DNA of 64,000 nt from Lotus japonicus (taxonomy: Eukaryota > Streptophyta > Magnoliopsida > Fabales > Fabaceae): assembly GCF_012489685.1 (NCBI RefSeq), contig NC_080042.1:5024501-5088500 (forward strand). Direction: 5' to 3'. The position numbers and the translations under genes are program-made. Below, one piece after another: positions 32,690-46,700 of this stretch. Numbering within the stretch: position 1 is the stretch's first letter; every line of letters begins with the position of its first letter. The notes beneath the pieces were generated by a model. The model was not told where the DNA came from. It saw only the letters and a list, made by a program, of their open reading frames with translations, and made no database searches.

Positions 32690-33430
32690 AACCCAGAGAC
32701 AAGATCTAATGCCAATTGAGAAATAATGCAGGGACACAAGAAACGGGGGTTCGAATGGTGTCTTTTAAAAACAACCTTTTTTAACAAATGTTAGTTTTTG
32801 AAAGAGAGTGTTAGTACAGCATATAAGATATGAGAGGTTAAGAACTAAAAAAATAAAGCACACAAGAGATTTATCCTGGTTCACCTTAAATCAGTAAGCC
32901 ACGTCCAAGCATTTGGGATCTACAAAGATTTTCCACTATATTAGTCAACTATCAAGGACTTCTCATTCACAAGTATTCTTCAGAACTTCTCCTTAACAAG
33001 TATTTTGAAGGATTTTTCTTTACACAAGTATTATCAAGGACTTCTCCTAAATCCAAGAAAGACCTTTTCTTCTAACTTGGATTCTATTCTCGAAGAAGGA
33101 TGTAAAAAGTTTAAGATCTAACTACTATTTCGTATGGGTACAAGATTTGACATTTATAAATACAAGATGATTAATTGATGCATTTAAATAATCAACGTAA
33201 CATCAACTTTAATGATGGACAGAAAACCGCAGGGGAAAAATGCTACCACACACTCTTTTAAACACTCTAACACACTTCTTGTGTTTGTTCTATCTATTCG
33301 AACAAATTTCTTTCAAGAGATAAATTTTGTTATTCTTTCTCAAAAATAATACCCTAAAACACATTTAACCCTATGAAAACATATTTGTCGAGTTTTATAT
33401 AGAATACCCGATGAAAATGCTTTCTACATC
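32690..33430 (-). repeat. Decayed copia LTR relic
   Basis: GATCTAATGCCAATTGAG (32703-32720) looks like a mutated primer-binding site plus LTR edge. It is followed by a G-run (CGGGGGTTCGAATGG), then ATTTATCCTGGTTCACC (32870-32886), and degenerate copies of the CAAGGACTTCTC...AAGTATT repeat at 32950-33060. These are the same blocks, in the same order, as in the LTRs at 20980 and 28888. Confidence 0.55.
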
Positions 33431-34441
33431 AGAAATTCCTAAGCCCATTCTGTTTCTCCAATCTATCAAAAGAATATAACTAGCCCAGGGGCCAGATGCT
33501 ACGATCATGATGGATCTAACAAAAGTGTCAAAGGCATAGACGAAAAATGAACAAGTGTCAATTAGGAAACTAAAATGATAGTTAGTAATTTATGAAAAAA
33601 TAACACAAATGCAACTTTTTTTTTGGTCAACTTATCTGTCAGTTTCCTAATAGTCAAGACAGCTGGGCCAAAAAAGTGTGAAAGCAGAGTTTGTCCCAAA
33701 ACAGAAGCCCCAAAAGATAGAATTCATGAACGACGACCATACTCACGAGGCTTTGTAGATTTGTTTGTCATTGCGGAATAATGCTGAATGTCTTCAAAAT
33801 ACTGTCAACGAAGCTCTAAAAATTGGAGGGTAATATTGAAGCAGACGGAATCGCTGTAGCAAGGAACATTGACAGGCCAGAAAAACTTAGATGTAAATTC
33901 ACAGAATAAGGGGGGCTTTTCATACTTGAAGAAAAGAAATATTCATACATCTAAAATAATTTAATAGAAACGAAAATGTTATAATCATATCTCTTTCCCA
34001 TGCAAAATGGAATCAATGAAAATGACTAAGCTGCACTGCACACATTAGGTAGAAATAAGCTAGTTTAAGGATGTGCCTAATCAAAGTGGGGAAAACATAG
34101 GGATCTAGAATATATAAAATGAAACATGAGCTTTCTTCATAGGGGCTTCCAGAGTAATATAATGCTCAATGAATTTGCTAATTTTCTACTTTGACTATCT
34201 TGTACTAATTCTCCTATTGTTCTAACTACAAAAATTATTCACTGCAATCCAAACATGAAAATTAATACTATTGTACACCAGTTCAGCACCAATTTGCAGG
34301 GTGCCCAGTTCTCTTTTCTCCCAGATCTTCCGATGATAAATTTAATATCAGAACTACAGGAAAAGAATGCGAACCTAGGGAGAAAAAAGTACTAGGCAGT
34401 GCATGAAAAATTAAGGTACATATTTCCTTTGGCAGAACGTT
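33431..34441. other. 3' flank of the remodeller gene, non-coding
   Basis: No coding frame is visible. The part nearest 34441 should include the 3' untranslated region of the SNF2 gene on the minus strand. I could not fix its polyadenylation site. Confidence 0.5.
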
Positions 34442-37400
34442 TTAATTCAGCAAAATTGAGGACAATATCTCTCCCATGGTCTTCTCAGGCATGTCACCTT
34501 CATTAATCTCCTCCATGGTCTCCAGAACAGCAGCATCTAATACTAGCTTTCTCTTGGCAATCTCGTACACATTTTCATCAACTGTTCCTTTCGTCACCAG
34601 CCTTTTAGTTTTACCCACAAAGAAAAAGAAAAAGAAAAACCAAGGTTTAGTACTTTTTCCTAATGTTAATGAGTTGAGGACAAGGATGGACAAATACCGA
34701 TATATGGTTACAGGCTTTGTTTGACCAATTCGATGACAGCGATCTTCTGCTTGTCTATCTATCTGTGGATTAAAATCCATGTCATGAATTACAACAGTAT
34801 CAGCTCCTGTTAAGTTCAAGCCTTGTCCACCAGCTCTTGTGGAAAGCAAGCACGCAAATATTGAAGTATCATTATTGAACGTATCAACTATTGTTTGCCT
34901 CTCTGCTACCTGTGTACTGGCAGTCAAATAATAAAATTTTAGAGTAAGAGAAAGCTGCATCTGGTGAACAATACACTTGAGACTGGATATAATTGAATAT
35001 TTAATGAGTATTTAATTGATTAAGAAGTACAAGATTTATATACTATATTTCCTAGTCAATCCCCTAAGTTTAGAAATTACACAACCATCTAAATAGGAAA
35101 ACTATAATAATAAGATTAAAAGCAAATAAAATTGATCCAAATCAATACATTTATAGTAAGTTAGTAACAGAATAACATATCAACATATAACAATATCAAC
35201 ACTCAGCTTCAAACATATGTATGATGTCCTCAATCCCCTTAAGCATTTTGTAAAGATATCTGCAAATTGATTTTTGTAGAAAACAAAATCAGTTTTGATG
35301 ATGCCAGAAAGGATTCTGTGATTAAGAGTCAATCAACTTTTATATGTTTTGTTCTCTCATCAAACGCTAGATTGGAGGTGAGATACAAAGTTGTTTGGTT
35401 TATCACACATTAGATCCATAGGACCCACATCACAAAATCGCAACTCTTTAATTAAATGCATAAACCATAGGAGCCCTCGATACTTGGATTCCCACATATC
35501 CAACTATACCAGTGAGGCCCTGCTCTACTTAAACAAGTTCCTTTCCAGGTGACCTTTAGATATATTGTCAACAGACTGTGAAATAGAGCATTTAATGCTC
35601 TTAATTAGCAGTTATATTTTTGTCTGTATATAATTATGTTGTTTCCTGTTTGTACTTAGTTTAATTTAGGTAGTTTCTTATTTTCATTCGTTCTCCTTAA
35701 TTCTATCTTTAGTCAAGGATTTCCTTCTTTGACTTTGATCAATCACATTATGTAATTCCCTCTATAAGAAGAGGAATCCCTGTACAGTTTTTCATATCAA
35801 TAATATTACCAAATATTTCAACTTGGCATCAGAGCAAAGATCTCTGCGCATCTGATTTGCAGCCACGGTTGACAGTTCCTCAGCCACAACCGATGATCAG
35901 AATACGGAGGAGATTGTGGTTCCCAAAGTCTTGCAGCCTCCAAGGCAGGAGCAGCGAGTCCTGTTCGGCGAATCTCATTCTGTCCAAATCACCACTTTTC
36001 AACTCAATGGGTCGAACTATTTCCGGTGGTCCCAATCTGTCCAGTTGTATATTCGTGGCAGAGGAAAACTTGGGTATCTCACTAGTGAGAAACCCATGCC
36101 AGATACTGCTGATCCACAGTATGCAGTTTGGGACGCTGAAAACTCCATGGTGATGACATGGCTGGTAAACTCCATGGAGGAGGATAACAGTTGAAAACCT
36201 TTAATTCTTGTAGAAGCTTTTCCACCCATAATGCCTCGCAAATTCCATGAGCAACTGCTCTAAATTCAGCTTCTGCACTACTCCTTGCTACAACGGTTTG
36301 TTTTTTACTTCTCCAACTAACCAAGTTTCCTCCAACAAAGGTGCAATAGCCTGATGTTGATCTTCGGTCTGTCACACTCCCTGCCCAGTCTGCATCAGTG
36401 TAGGCTTCTACCTGAAGGTGTCCACGGTTTTTATAAAGAAGCCCCTTCCCATGTGATCCCTTCAAGTATCTTAGGATGCTGAAAACTGCCTCCAAGTGTT
36501 CATGACCTGGTGCATGCATAAACTGGCTTACCATGCTTACAGCAAAGGCAATGTCTGGACGGGTGTGAGATAGGTATATTAGCCTTCCCACTAGTCACTG
36601 ATACCTTCCTTTGTCCACCATATTTTCTGTTTCAGCTGGTTGCGGCTTTAAGTTGGGCTCCATGGGTGTTTCTACAACTTTGCATCCAAGTAATCCTGTT
36701 TCTTTTAAAAGATCCAGAATATACTTTCGCTGGTTCATAGAGATACCTTCCTTTGATCTTGCAAACTCAATTCCAAGGAAGTATTTCAATGGGCCAAGTT
36801 CCTTGATTTCAAAAACTTTAGGAAGTTTCTCCCTCAGATTTTTTAGTTCCAAGCTATCATCACATGTCACAATAATATCATCAACATATACAATCAAGAT
36901 AGCAACCTTATTATTTGCTGAATGTTTATAGAACAATGTGTGATCAGCTTGGCTTTGGATATATCCAAGTCCTTTTACCACTGTTCCAAACCTCTCAAAC
37001 CATGCTCTTGGAGATTGCTTCAGCCCATATAATGACTTCTTTAGTCTACACACCTTATTTCTTCCAAGTTCTTCTTCAAATCCGGGGGGAAGACTCAAAC
37101 ACTTCTTCCTCTAACTTCTCATTCAGGAAAGCATTCTTTACATCCAATTGATGTAAAGGTCAGTTGTAACTTGCAGCAAGGGATATAAGAATCCGAAGAG
37201 AGTTAAGTTTAGCAACTGGAGCAAACGTCTCTTGATAGTCTACTCCATAAGTTTGAGTGAACCTTTTGCCACCAATCTCGCCTTGTACCTCTCTACACTT
37301 CCATCGGCCTTGCACTTAATGGTAAATACCCACTTACACCCCACTTGTTTGTTGTCACGTGGCAGGTCTGCTATTTCCCAAGTTCCATTCTTTTTCAGTG

Positions 37401-40400
37401 CACTCAACTCTTCTAAGACTGCTAAATTCCAATTGGGATCATCTAGTAATTCCTCAATGTTTCTAGGCACAAACAGATCTGTTATTTTAGAGGTAAAAGC
37501 TTTGTGATTCGGGGAAAGATCTTGGTATGAAACATATTGGGAAATGGGATGGTTTGTGCTAGATTTTTCTGATTTTTGGGTGCAGGTTTTGGTTCCTTTC
37601 CTAATAGCTATGGGTGGAAAAGCTTCTACAAGAACTAAGGGTTTTCAATTCTCCTCCAAAAAAGCTTTATTGTGACAACAAGTCTGCAATATATATTGCA
37701 CACAACCCGATCCTACATGATAGGACCAAGCATGTCGAAGTTGATAAACACTTCATCAGAGAGAAGATAGAAAGTGGGCAGATTTGTATTACATATGTTC
37801 CCACTGCAAAGCAATCGGCAGACATCCTAACCAAATGAACATAACTAGCAAGCTGTCTATGGAGGATATCTTTAGGCCAAATTGAGAGGGAGTGTCAACA
37901 GACTGAAATAGAGCATTTAATGCTCTTAATTAGCAGTTATATTTTTGTCTGTATATAATTATGTTGTTTCCTGTTTGTACTTAGTTTATTTTAGGAAGTT
38001 TCTTATTTTCATTCATTCTCCTTAATTCTCTCTTTAGTCAAGGATTTCCTTCTTTGACTTTGATCAATCACATTATGTAATTCCCTCTATAAGAAGAGGA
38101 ATCCCTGTATAGTTTTTCATATCAATAATATTACCAAATATTTCAACTTATATCTAAGGATACAAATAACGACTTGCCAGCGTCTGTCATCGATAGAATT
38201 GAGGAGCTAGATTACAAAACTGACCGAGAAGGATATATCAGGTTTGGTCAGGGTGAGATAATTCAACTTGCTTATTAATCTCTAATATCTTCCTATATCA
38301 GGATAAGGCTCCCTCTAATTGGCACAATCTTGACATTAGGGTGCATGGGGTGTTAGCCGGTTTGGATCAAGAAGATTGGACTCCTCCAAAATGTCAAGAG
38401 GGTATTTCCTCTATGAGAGATGGTAACGCCTGACTTGGACGGAGCAACCTAATCCTAAGAAAATAACTCAAAGGACCTAAGGGCCTAGATGCCTTCTTAA
38501 TCAACATTTGTAATCGCAATACTATCAAGATCAACATAGACTACAAAATAGATATATTAATGTGACAATGAACATTTAAAGAAGACATGGGTCTTCCTCT
38601 AGGCAAATCATCCCAATTGATGTGAAACTTCGCTTAACCAACCAAACCAAGTTCTAAGTGACTACTTCAGCCTATCTACGGACCTTTGCAACTTGCACAC
38701 AATACCTTGAACCCTTGGGCAACTAATACAGGAGATTGCTCCATAGAGATGTGTCCACCTCCAAGTCATCATGCAAAACCTTAAATCAAGTTTTATGGGC
38801 ATACAGAACCAGCCATATGCTTCATATGTTGTTTACTGTGGGATTATTATCTTGGTCAGGGCACCTGAATCGGTGCTCTGATACCAATGATAGAACCCAG
38901 AAAAATATGGAAAGTATTATTAACACGAACACTAATTCCCAATTTGGGAATCGGAGCAATATACAAGAGATAGAGTCCCAACTCCCTAACCAAAATCCCA
39001 AATGATCTCCAAAATACCAAAGAGACCTAATGCTCTCTAACCCCCTCTTATTTATAGGCAACAAGCCTCACTAACCCTCAAACTGACTATCTAGTATCTA
39101 CCAATGTGATAACTCCCTCACCTAACTAACTAAACCATGTGAGAACTGATATGTGAGTATCTATCAGCTCTGAACAGGTATCTTCCATTGCAGCAAACGT
39201 TGGAGCTCACAAACTTAACAATAACATGATTGACGAGAATGAATAACCAGTGAGCGTGGACACTGTTAGCAAACAGATTTTTCCCCCTCGAAAGTAGTTT
39301 TTCAAACCTATTCTATAAAATAATTTTTAAAAAGATAAAAACAAAAAGTGTTTCATATATTATCCGCATATATTCTCAATTTTTGTATATGAAGTTGCGT
39401 TGTATGTTATTAAGTTCAAAAAGGTTCTTGTTCTTTAATAAAAAGAATTCAATAATTAATCAATTCCAAGTGTTTTTAACTTTTTATTACTTTTAACAAA
39501 ACTTCAGTTATAACATAACTCATTAATCTTTTCAGCTAAAATATAGTATTAAATCTCGATGGTAAAACTTCTGATAACCCTAGATGACAAGGTCAAAAAT
39601 ATTTTTGTCTACAAAAATATAAGAGATATAAATACTATGGTTTAAAAAGCACATGTACAAACATTTATATATGAAAACAAATTAATCAGATGTTCGGGTT
39701 GAAAAAAGGTCAATCCGTGAACCGAATAGATTACAATTCGAGTTCAGAGTGAAGTGAATCAATTAACTAAAGCAATCCAAAACAAATAGCATCGTGTATC
39801 TTGGAGGACTGAAAATATCATATTTCCTAGGCTACTTAGTGTTCCTTATTAGAGCTTTAGTATGAAGGATAATTTAGAGGTTTCATGGTCAAATGATTCA
39901 TAGCTTTGCATATTGAACCCACAGTTTCCGCATTCTAACTTACATAGCATGCATAATATTAATAAGCGATTAAAACAGGACAATGAAAAGATAATGAACG
40001 TCAGGTTAGGGCTTCACCTTCAAGTGTAAATAAACTACACAGATCATCACAGCCATCAGTTATCTTTGATGATGATGTAGGTTCAGCACTTAACCCCATG
40101 TTTTTGAACCAAATATATACGCAAGCAAAATAATGAACGCAATATCAATTACCTAGGATCTGACTATCTGTTACTACCTTAAAGCACCGCCCGTTTAAAT
40201 AAAAAATAAAAATATATCCATTCAACCCTCAAATGAAATTCTAACTCTTTAGTCATACCAATACCAAACACGTGCACAGAAAAGATTTCTTCGACATATC
40301 ATTTTATATGTGATTTAACTTTCTTCTTATTTAAGTTCAAAACAAAAAGATCTGACGTAAAACATGCCATAAAGCACCCATTATTTGGTAAAAAAAAATT

Positions 40401-40739
40401 ACATCAAAAACAGCAGTACCTGCCATCAAGTCGTCTGTAGGTCAAACCAATGACGTCCAAATTCCACTCCAATATGTCAAGCATAGATGTCCATTGACTA
40501 AAAATCAAGGCACGATGACCACCCTTCTTTAGTGAAGGAAGAAGTTCTGCTAAGGCCTAAATTATCCACAGATTAACTCAATCTCAGCATACCCAGAAAA
40601 TAATCATGCTGACATTGTGTAGTTGACAATTGCAGAAATTCTAGGATCAGAAAAATCATACCCGACATTTTGCAGAAAGCATGACATGCTTATCTGAAAG
40701 GATCCCTTTTCTATCATTGACACGATAATGACGTAAGAG
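34442..40739 (-). CDS. CHR19: CHR19 exons 9-12: helicase lobe 2 and C-terminus
   Basis: Residues 529-725. Exon 9 reads [13 protein letters not shown]; exon 10 carries [17 protein letters not shown] and YRRLDG; exon 11 carries [15 protein letters not shown] (motif V, from residue 625) and [13 protein letters not shown] (motif VI, 653-665) with the arginine finger pattern; exon 12 ends [17 protein letters not shown]...ILSSILLN. Exon 11 must start at 34916 (reading S-TQVAERQ) to keep phase. A 5.5-kb intron separates exons 10 and 11. Confidence 0.88.
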
Positions 40740-43700
40740 CTGCAAATCAAAATTTTATGGCTTTAAACATTTAAGCCAATACTATCCACAAAGCAGAAAA
40801 ATTAATCATCAAGAAGTTAAATTATCATATTATGATGCCGCCATAAAATATTGTATTAATTCAACAGTGGTACAGTCTGCCTCACTACAATAATGAGAAC
40901 GCACCTATTGATTAGCAACATAAGACACAATGTGCCAAAAAAAAAACGAAAGAAATGTGGAATACTGATAAGACAGATACCAGCAAACCTAAATCAACTA
41001 AAAATCGTAACCTGTGGCAAGAAACAAATGATATAATACACTTAACTAGGAAACCAACGAAAAAAAAAATTTATCAGTTTGTATAACTGGTCTGGTTCAA
41101 GTAAACAAGACAGGAAGTGGGGAACCAGCTCCTTCATTTGCTTTATTTAAATATTCAGTTGCAGTTATTGATCAAAACAATTGAGGAGGAGGATGGGTTT
41201 ATCTGTAAACTAAATTAACATGGAAATTTTTATGTAAACCAGTTAAAATATGATATCTACATCTTATTTTCATATTTGGTAAGCAGAGTTGTCAAATTGC
41301 AGCCATGGTGATATGGTGGGGCAGAATTTTACAAGAGACACCATAAATATGCTATGGCGTTGCAAGTTTCTAGTAGTGAGATAAGGGTGAATGTCATTCC
41401 TGCCCAGTGCTGTCAAATCGCGATTGCGGTGAGCCAAAAATCCGCTATTTCAGCCGCTATTTAGCAGCGAATAGCGGGAATAGCGCGCTATAGTGGGCAA
41501 TACCGGCGTCGCGATTAGCCAAAAATCCGCTGCCGCTATTTGATAACATTGTTCCTGCCGGAAGCCATGGCAGCGAGAATGGAGACATGTTAGAGGAAAG
41601 GGTGAGGGGAGAGGGGGGTCCAATGACGCCACCCACTTTAGAGCTTTTTACACATGACCCAAAAGTCTGAAACCCTAAAACACAAGATAATTACTCTTCT
41701 CCCTAGTAAGCCGTAGCATCCAGACTTCCTCACAACTCTATTCTCCTACGTCTCCAGCAACACAACCCACCTCCGATGGCCTTTTCAGGCAACCCCAACG
41801 TTGACCTCCATTCTCCAGCACCATCCTTCCCTAATGAATGGAACAAATAAACAATATTTATAATTATTTATCTTCTCACCTCTCTGCTCTCTGTTTTCCC
41901 CTTCTTTGTTGTCTATCCTCTCCTCACCACCTCTTTCTTGGCTGTATATTGTTAGGTACCAGAAACAGAGTAGGAAAATAGGAACTGATTATACTAAAAT
42001 AGCACTGAATCCTCTGGAATGAACCCAGAAGCAGTGTTTGCAGTAGAACAAAGGAAATGAAATGAACAAGAAATGAACAAGAGCAATTTCGAGAGTGCTC
42101 TTTCTCTCCCAAGTCCTAGCCAATTTCTGCCTACCTCTCTCTCTCTCTCTATACTAACATATATATCCTTAGCTAATAGTACTGGTCCCCTCCTTATCAT
42201 TGAGAATCTGCCACCTCACCAGGTGGTGGTTATTTTAGGATCCTAAGCTTCTAGAATGTTGGCCTCCAGCTGTGGCTTGGGCCTCCTAGCATAGACGTTG
42301 CCAAACCTGGGCCTGGAGCTTGGGTTTGCAACATCTCTCCCCCCTTGAAGACCCAGCTTGTCCTCAAGCTGATGATTAGGGAACTGGTCCAGCAACTTAC
42401 TGAAATCCTCCCATGATTCTTCAAATGTTGGTAGGTCCTTCCACCTGATTAGCACTTCTAAGTCTCCATCCCTGTTTTCCCTGGTGTCCATAATAGCTTC
42501 TGGTTCGACCTTGAGTTCCCATTCTTCAGTAAGAGCTGCTGGTAACGGTTGGCTTTGAACTCCTGCATTCACAGCCTTCTTGAGCAGGAATATATGGAAG
42601 ACAGGATGCACTTGGCTTCCTTCTGGAAACTGCAGTTTATAGGCAGCTGGGTTGATCTTTGCTATAATTGGATAAGGTCCATAATACCTAGGACTCAACT
42701 TCTGATTGCTTCTCTTGGCCAAACTCTTGAGCTTATAGGGTTGAATCTTCAGATAAACCAGATCCCCCACTTCATATTGAACATCCCTTCTGTGCTTATT
42801 GGCCTGCTGCCTCATTCTATTCTGTGCCTTCTCTAGATTACTCTTGAGCTCCTCTAGAATTAGATTCCTCTCAGCAGTCAATTTCTCCACTTCATCTACT
42901 GATGTTAAAGAATCATTCCCCTTAAAAATCACAGGTGGTTCTCTCCCATAAAGAGCCTTGAAAGGAGTGGTTTTGATGGCTGAATGGTAATTTGTATTGT
43001 ACCAGAATTCTGCCCAACTCAGCCATTTGGGCCATTGCTTTGGTTTGGACCCTGTTACACACCTTAGATATGTCTCAACACATCTATTAACCACCTCAGT
43101 TTGTCCATCTGTCTGAGGGTGGTATGCAGAGCTGAATTTCAATTTTGTGCCAGCTAGTTTGAACATCTCTGACCAGAATGTGCTGAGAAATACTCTGTCT
43201 CTATCAGACACAATGGAGGTGGGAAAACCATGTAGCCTTACCACTTCTTTGATAAATACTTCAGCAATCTCCTTGGCATTGTAGGGGTAGGATAATGCAA
43301 TGAAGTGTGCATACTTAGTAAACCTGTCTACTACCACTAGTATGGTATCTTTTCCCATGGCTTTCGGGAGGCCTCCAATGAAATCCATGGATATATCAGT
43401 CCAACCTTGAGAGGGTATAGGGAGTGGTTGAAGAAATCCTGCTGGATTTAGTGCCTCATATTTGTTCCTCTGACACACCTCACACTTTTGTACATAACTT
43501 TGAATGTCTAGCTTCATGCCTTCCCAGTAGAATAAAGCTGATATTCTCTTGTAGGTTCTGAAAATTCCAGCATGGCCTCCTAAGGCTGTGTCATGAAATT
43601 CCTTCAGAACAGTGAGAATTTTGGTAGAGCCCTTAGGGAGAACTATTCTGTCTTTGTATAGCAATCTTCCCCTCTTCAGTTGATAACCAGCAGCAGAAAT

Positions 43701-46700
43701 CCCTTGAGTGGCTAACTCCTGCAGAACCTTTCTGTATCTTTCATCCTCTAATATCTCAGCTTCCAAATCTGCCCATTCAGCACACTGGACTGAAGATATG
43801 GCAGAGAATTGCAACTTCCTGGATAAAGCATCGGCTGCTTTGTTTTCAATCCCAGGCTTGTACTTAATTTCAAAATCATAGCTCATCAACTTGCTCATCC
43901 ACTTTTGTTGTTCTTCTCCCATTATTCTCTGATCTACTAGAAATCTCAAGCTTCTCTGATCAGTGTGTATGACAAACTTGCTCCCTAGGAGATAATGCCT
44001 CCATTTTTGCACAGCAAGAACCACTGCCATCAATTCTCTTTCATAAACAGATTTGGCTTGAGCCCTGTCAGATAAAGTTTTGCTCATATAGGCAGCTGAT
44101 CTTCCTTCCTGCATAAGGACAGCTCCAAGTCCCTTCCCAGAAGCATCTGTTTCCAGAATGAAAGGTTTGTCAAAATTGGGTGGAACAAGAACTGAAACAG
44201 TAGTCATCACTTCCTTCAACTTCACAAAAGCTTGGGTGGCTTCTTCAGTCTACTGGAAGCTATTCTTCTTGAGTAATTGATTTAGAGGTTGTGCTAACTT
44301 GCTGTAATTTTTCACAAATCTTCTGTAGTACCCTGTGAGTCCTAAGAACCCTCTTAATCCTTTCACCTCCTTAGGAATAGGCCAATCTAGCATATCCTTA
44401 ATCTTGCTAGGATCAGCCGCAACTCCTGCTTGTGATATGACATGTCCTAAATAAATTATCTCAGGTTGACCAAAAGAACAAATGGTTTGCAACCAGATTG
44501 TTTTCCTTCAACACTTGTAAGACAATCCTTAAGTGATCCTTGTGCAGCTCTTCATTCTTACTATAAATGAGGATATCATCAAAAAAACAAGTACAAAGGT
44601 CTCAACACTTGGTTCATGAGTGCTTCAAATGTAGATGGTGCATTTGTCAATCCAAAAGGGAGGACCAAGTATTCATAATGCCCTTCATGGGTTCTAAAAG
44701 CTGTTTTAGGGATGTCTTCTTTCATCCTAATCTGGAGGTACCCTGATTTTAAATCCAGCTTTGAGAAAACCACAGCAGCCCCAATTTCATCCAAGAGTTC
44801 ATCAATAATTGGTATAGGGAATTTGTCAGGAATAGTGGCCTTGTTAAGGGCTCTATAATCTACACAAAATATCCATCCCCCATCTTTCTTTTTGACAAGA
44901 ATTGCTGGGCTGCTGAAAGGACTAGTACTATGCCTAATTATTCCAGAATTCAACATTTCTTTCACCAACTTCTCAATTTCATTCTTTTGACAGAAAGGGT
45001 ACCTGTAAGGTCTGATGTTGGGAATGGAAGCTCCATCTTGTAATTGAATAGCATGGTCAGTGGTCCTTCTTGGTGGTAGTCCCTTAGGCTCTTGGAACAC
45101 TTTTGGATATTCTTCCAGAATTTCCTCATTCCCTCTGGCACTTCAGCTTCTGTCTTTTCTTCTTCCTTCTGATACTCATAAGATAAGTAGTACCCCTCTG
45201 CTTCCTGCTGTTCAGTGATTTTAATTGACTTCCAATTGGCAGCCACCTTGCACACTGAGGGCTCCCCTTGCAGAACCATCTTCTGCCCTTGAGAAACCCA
45301 TTGTATGATGAGTTCTAGGAAATTTGCTTCAATATTTCCCAGACTAGCAAGCCAGTCCATTCCCAGAGCCACTTCTGTACCTCCCAATCCTAGTATAAAG
45401 AAGTGCTGCATAATGGGAATTCCTTGGACTTCTAGTTTCAAGTTCTTGCATACACCAGAGTTCTCTCTTTTGCCCCATTCCCCACTTCTACAACATATTC
45501 AGAGGTTGCAATGACTGGAATTTCTAGTTCAACTACCAGGTCTTGAGAGATGAAATTGCTGGTTGCTCCACAATCTATTAAAATCAGAACTTCCCTATTT
45601 CCTATCTTCCCTTTCACTTTGAAGGATCGGTTGGAAGTTAACCCTTCCTTGCTGTTCAATGACAACTGGAGAACCTTCCCTTCCAGCACAAATTCCCCAT
45701 CCTCAGCTTCCTCAAAAATCTCCTCTTCCTCCTCATCATCCTCCTACTTCCATCAGAATGAGTTGGTAGTTTTTCATGGAGCAAATGTGTTCTCTCCCCC
45801 ATTTGTCTCCACACTTAAAGCATAATCCCTTCCTGCTTCTCTCTTGGAGTTCAGTTTGGGTCAACCTCTGCCCTCCATTCCACCTCTTTTCTGGTTGTTT
45901 TCCTTCTGTGTCCTGATTACCAGTGCCTCCTTTATTCTAGAGACTTTTCCCTTCATTGTCTTGATTTCCTGTACCCCCTTTGCTATGGAAATTCACATAA
46001 GAGTTTGCAATTCTTCCCTTGCTGTCCCCTGTACTGGAATAATACCTTCCCCCAACCCCAACACCCCCTTTTTCCTTCCATCCCCTTTTGTCTTCCTCCT
46101 TGGGTTTGCCTCCTCTCATAGCTGTGTTTTTCTCTTCAAGCAACAACGCTCGATCCATTAATTCTGCTAGATCATCAGCAGGGTACAGCTTCATTTCAGC
46201 TTTGATTTCTTCTTGCAACCCGTTTAAGAATACTCCTTTCAGCACCTCTCTGTCAACGTTCCTCATGGGTGCTGCTAGTAACTCAAAATTCTCCCTATAT
46301 TCCATAACGCTTCCTTTCTGTTTCACACTCAACAGAGGACCAAACGGGTTCTGGAGAAGTGCGGGTTGGAAACGGCGAAACAGAGCTTGCTTGAAAGGTT
46401 CCCAAGCTCGCTCTGGTGTCTGCTCTTCCCACCACTGAAACCACCCAAGAGCACAATCCTCCATGGCGATCATCACCATCTCGATCTTCTCCGCTTCCTC
46501 GACCCGGCTGAGTCGGAAAAACCGCTCAACCTTGGTGACCCACCCGTAAGCGTCGTTTCCATTGAACATCGGAATGTCCACTAGTCTTCCTGTGACGGCG
46601 CGCAAATGGCTCCGGTGGTGATAGTGCTCGTGGTGTTCTCTGCTGCGCGACGCTGTTCGCAACCCGGTGCGCGACGCTGTTCGCAACCCGTCATAAGTTC

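Larger units (their letters stand above)
35566..38148 (+). mobile_element. Small Ty1/copia element with inverted interior
   Basis: Two LTRs of about 255 bp (35566-35823 and 37893-38148) begin TGTCAACAGACTG and end CCAAATATTTCAACT. They are flanked by TATAT (35561-35565 and 38149-38153). The primer-binding site (TGGCATCAGAGC), the gag start and the RNase H tail all run on the plus strand, but the block between about 36190 and 37605 (RT and RNase H) is on the minus strand. The element lies in intron 10 of the remodeller gene, antisense to it by its LTR polarity. It cannot be autonomous. Confidence 0.85.

Noticed and set aside
42549..46584. Plus-strand frames within the gypsy element (for example 42549, 45550, 46088)
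   Set aside because: They are reverse-strand shadows of gag and pol.
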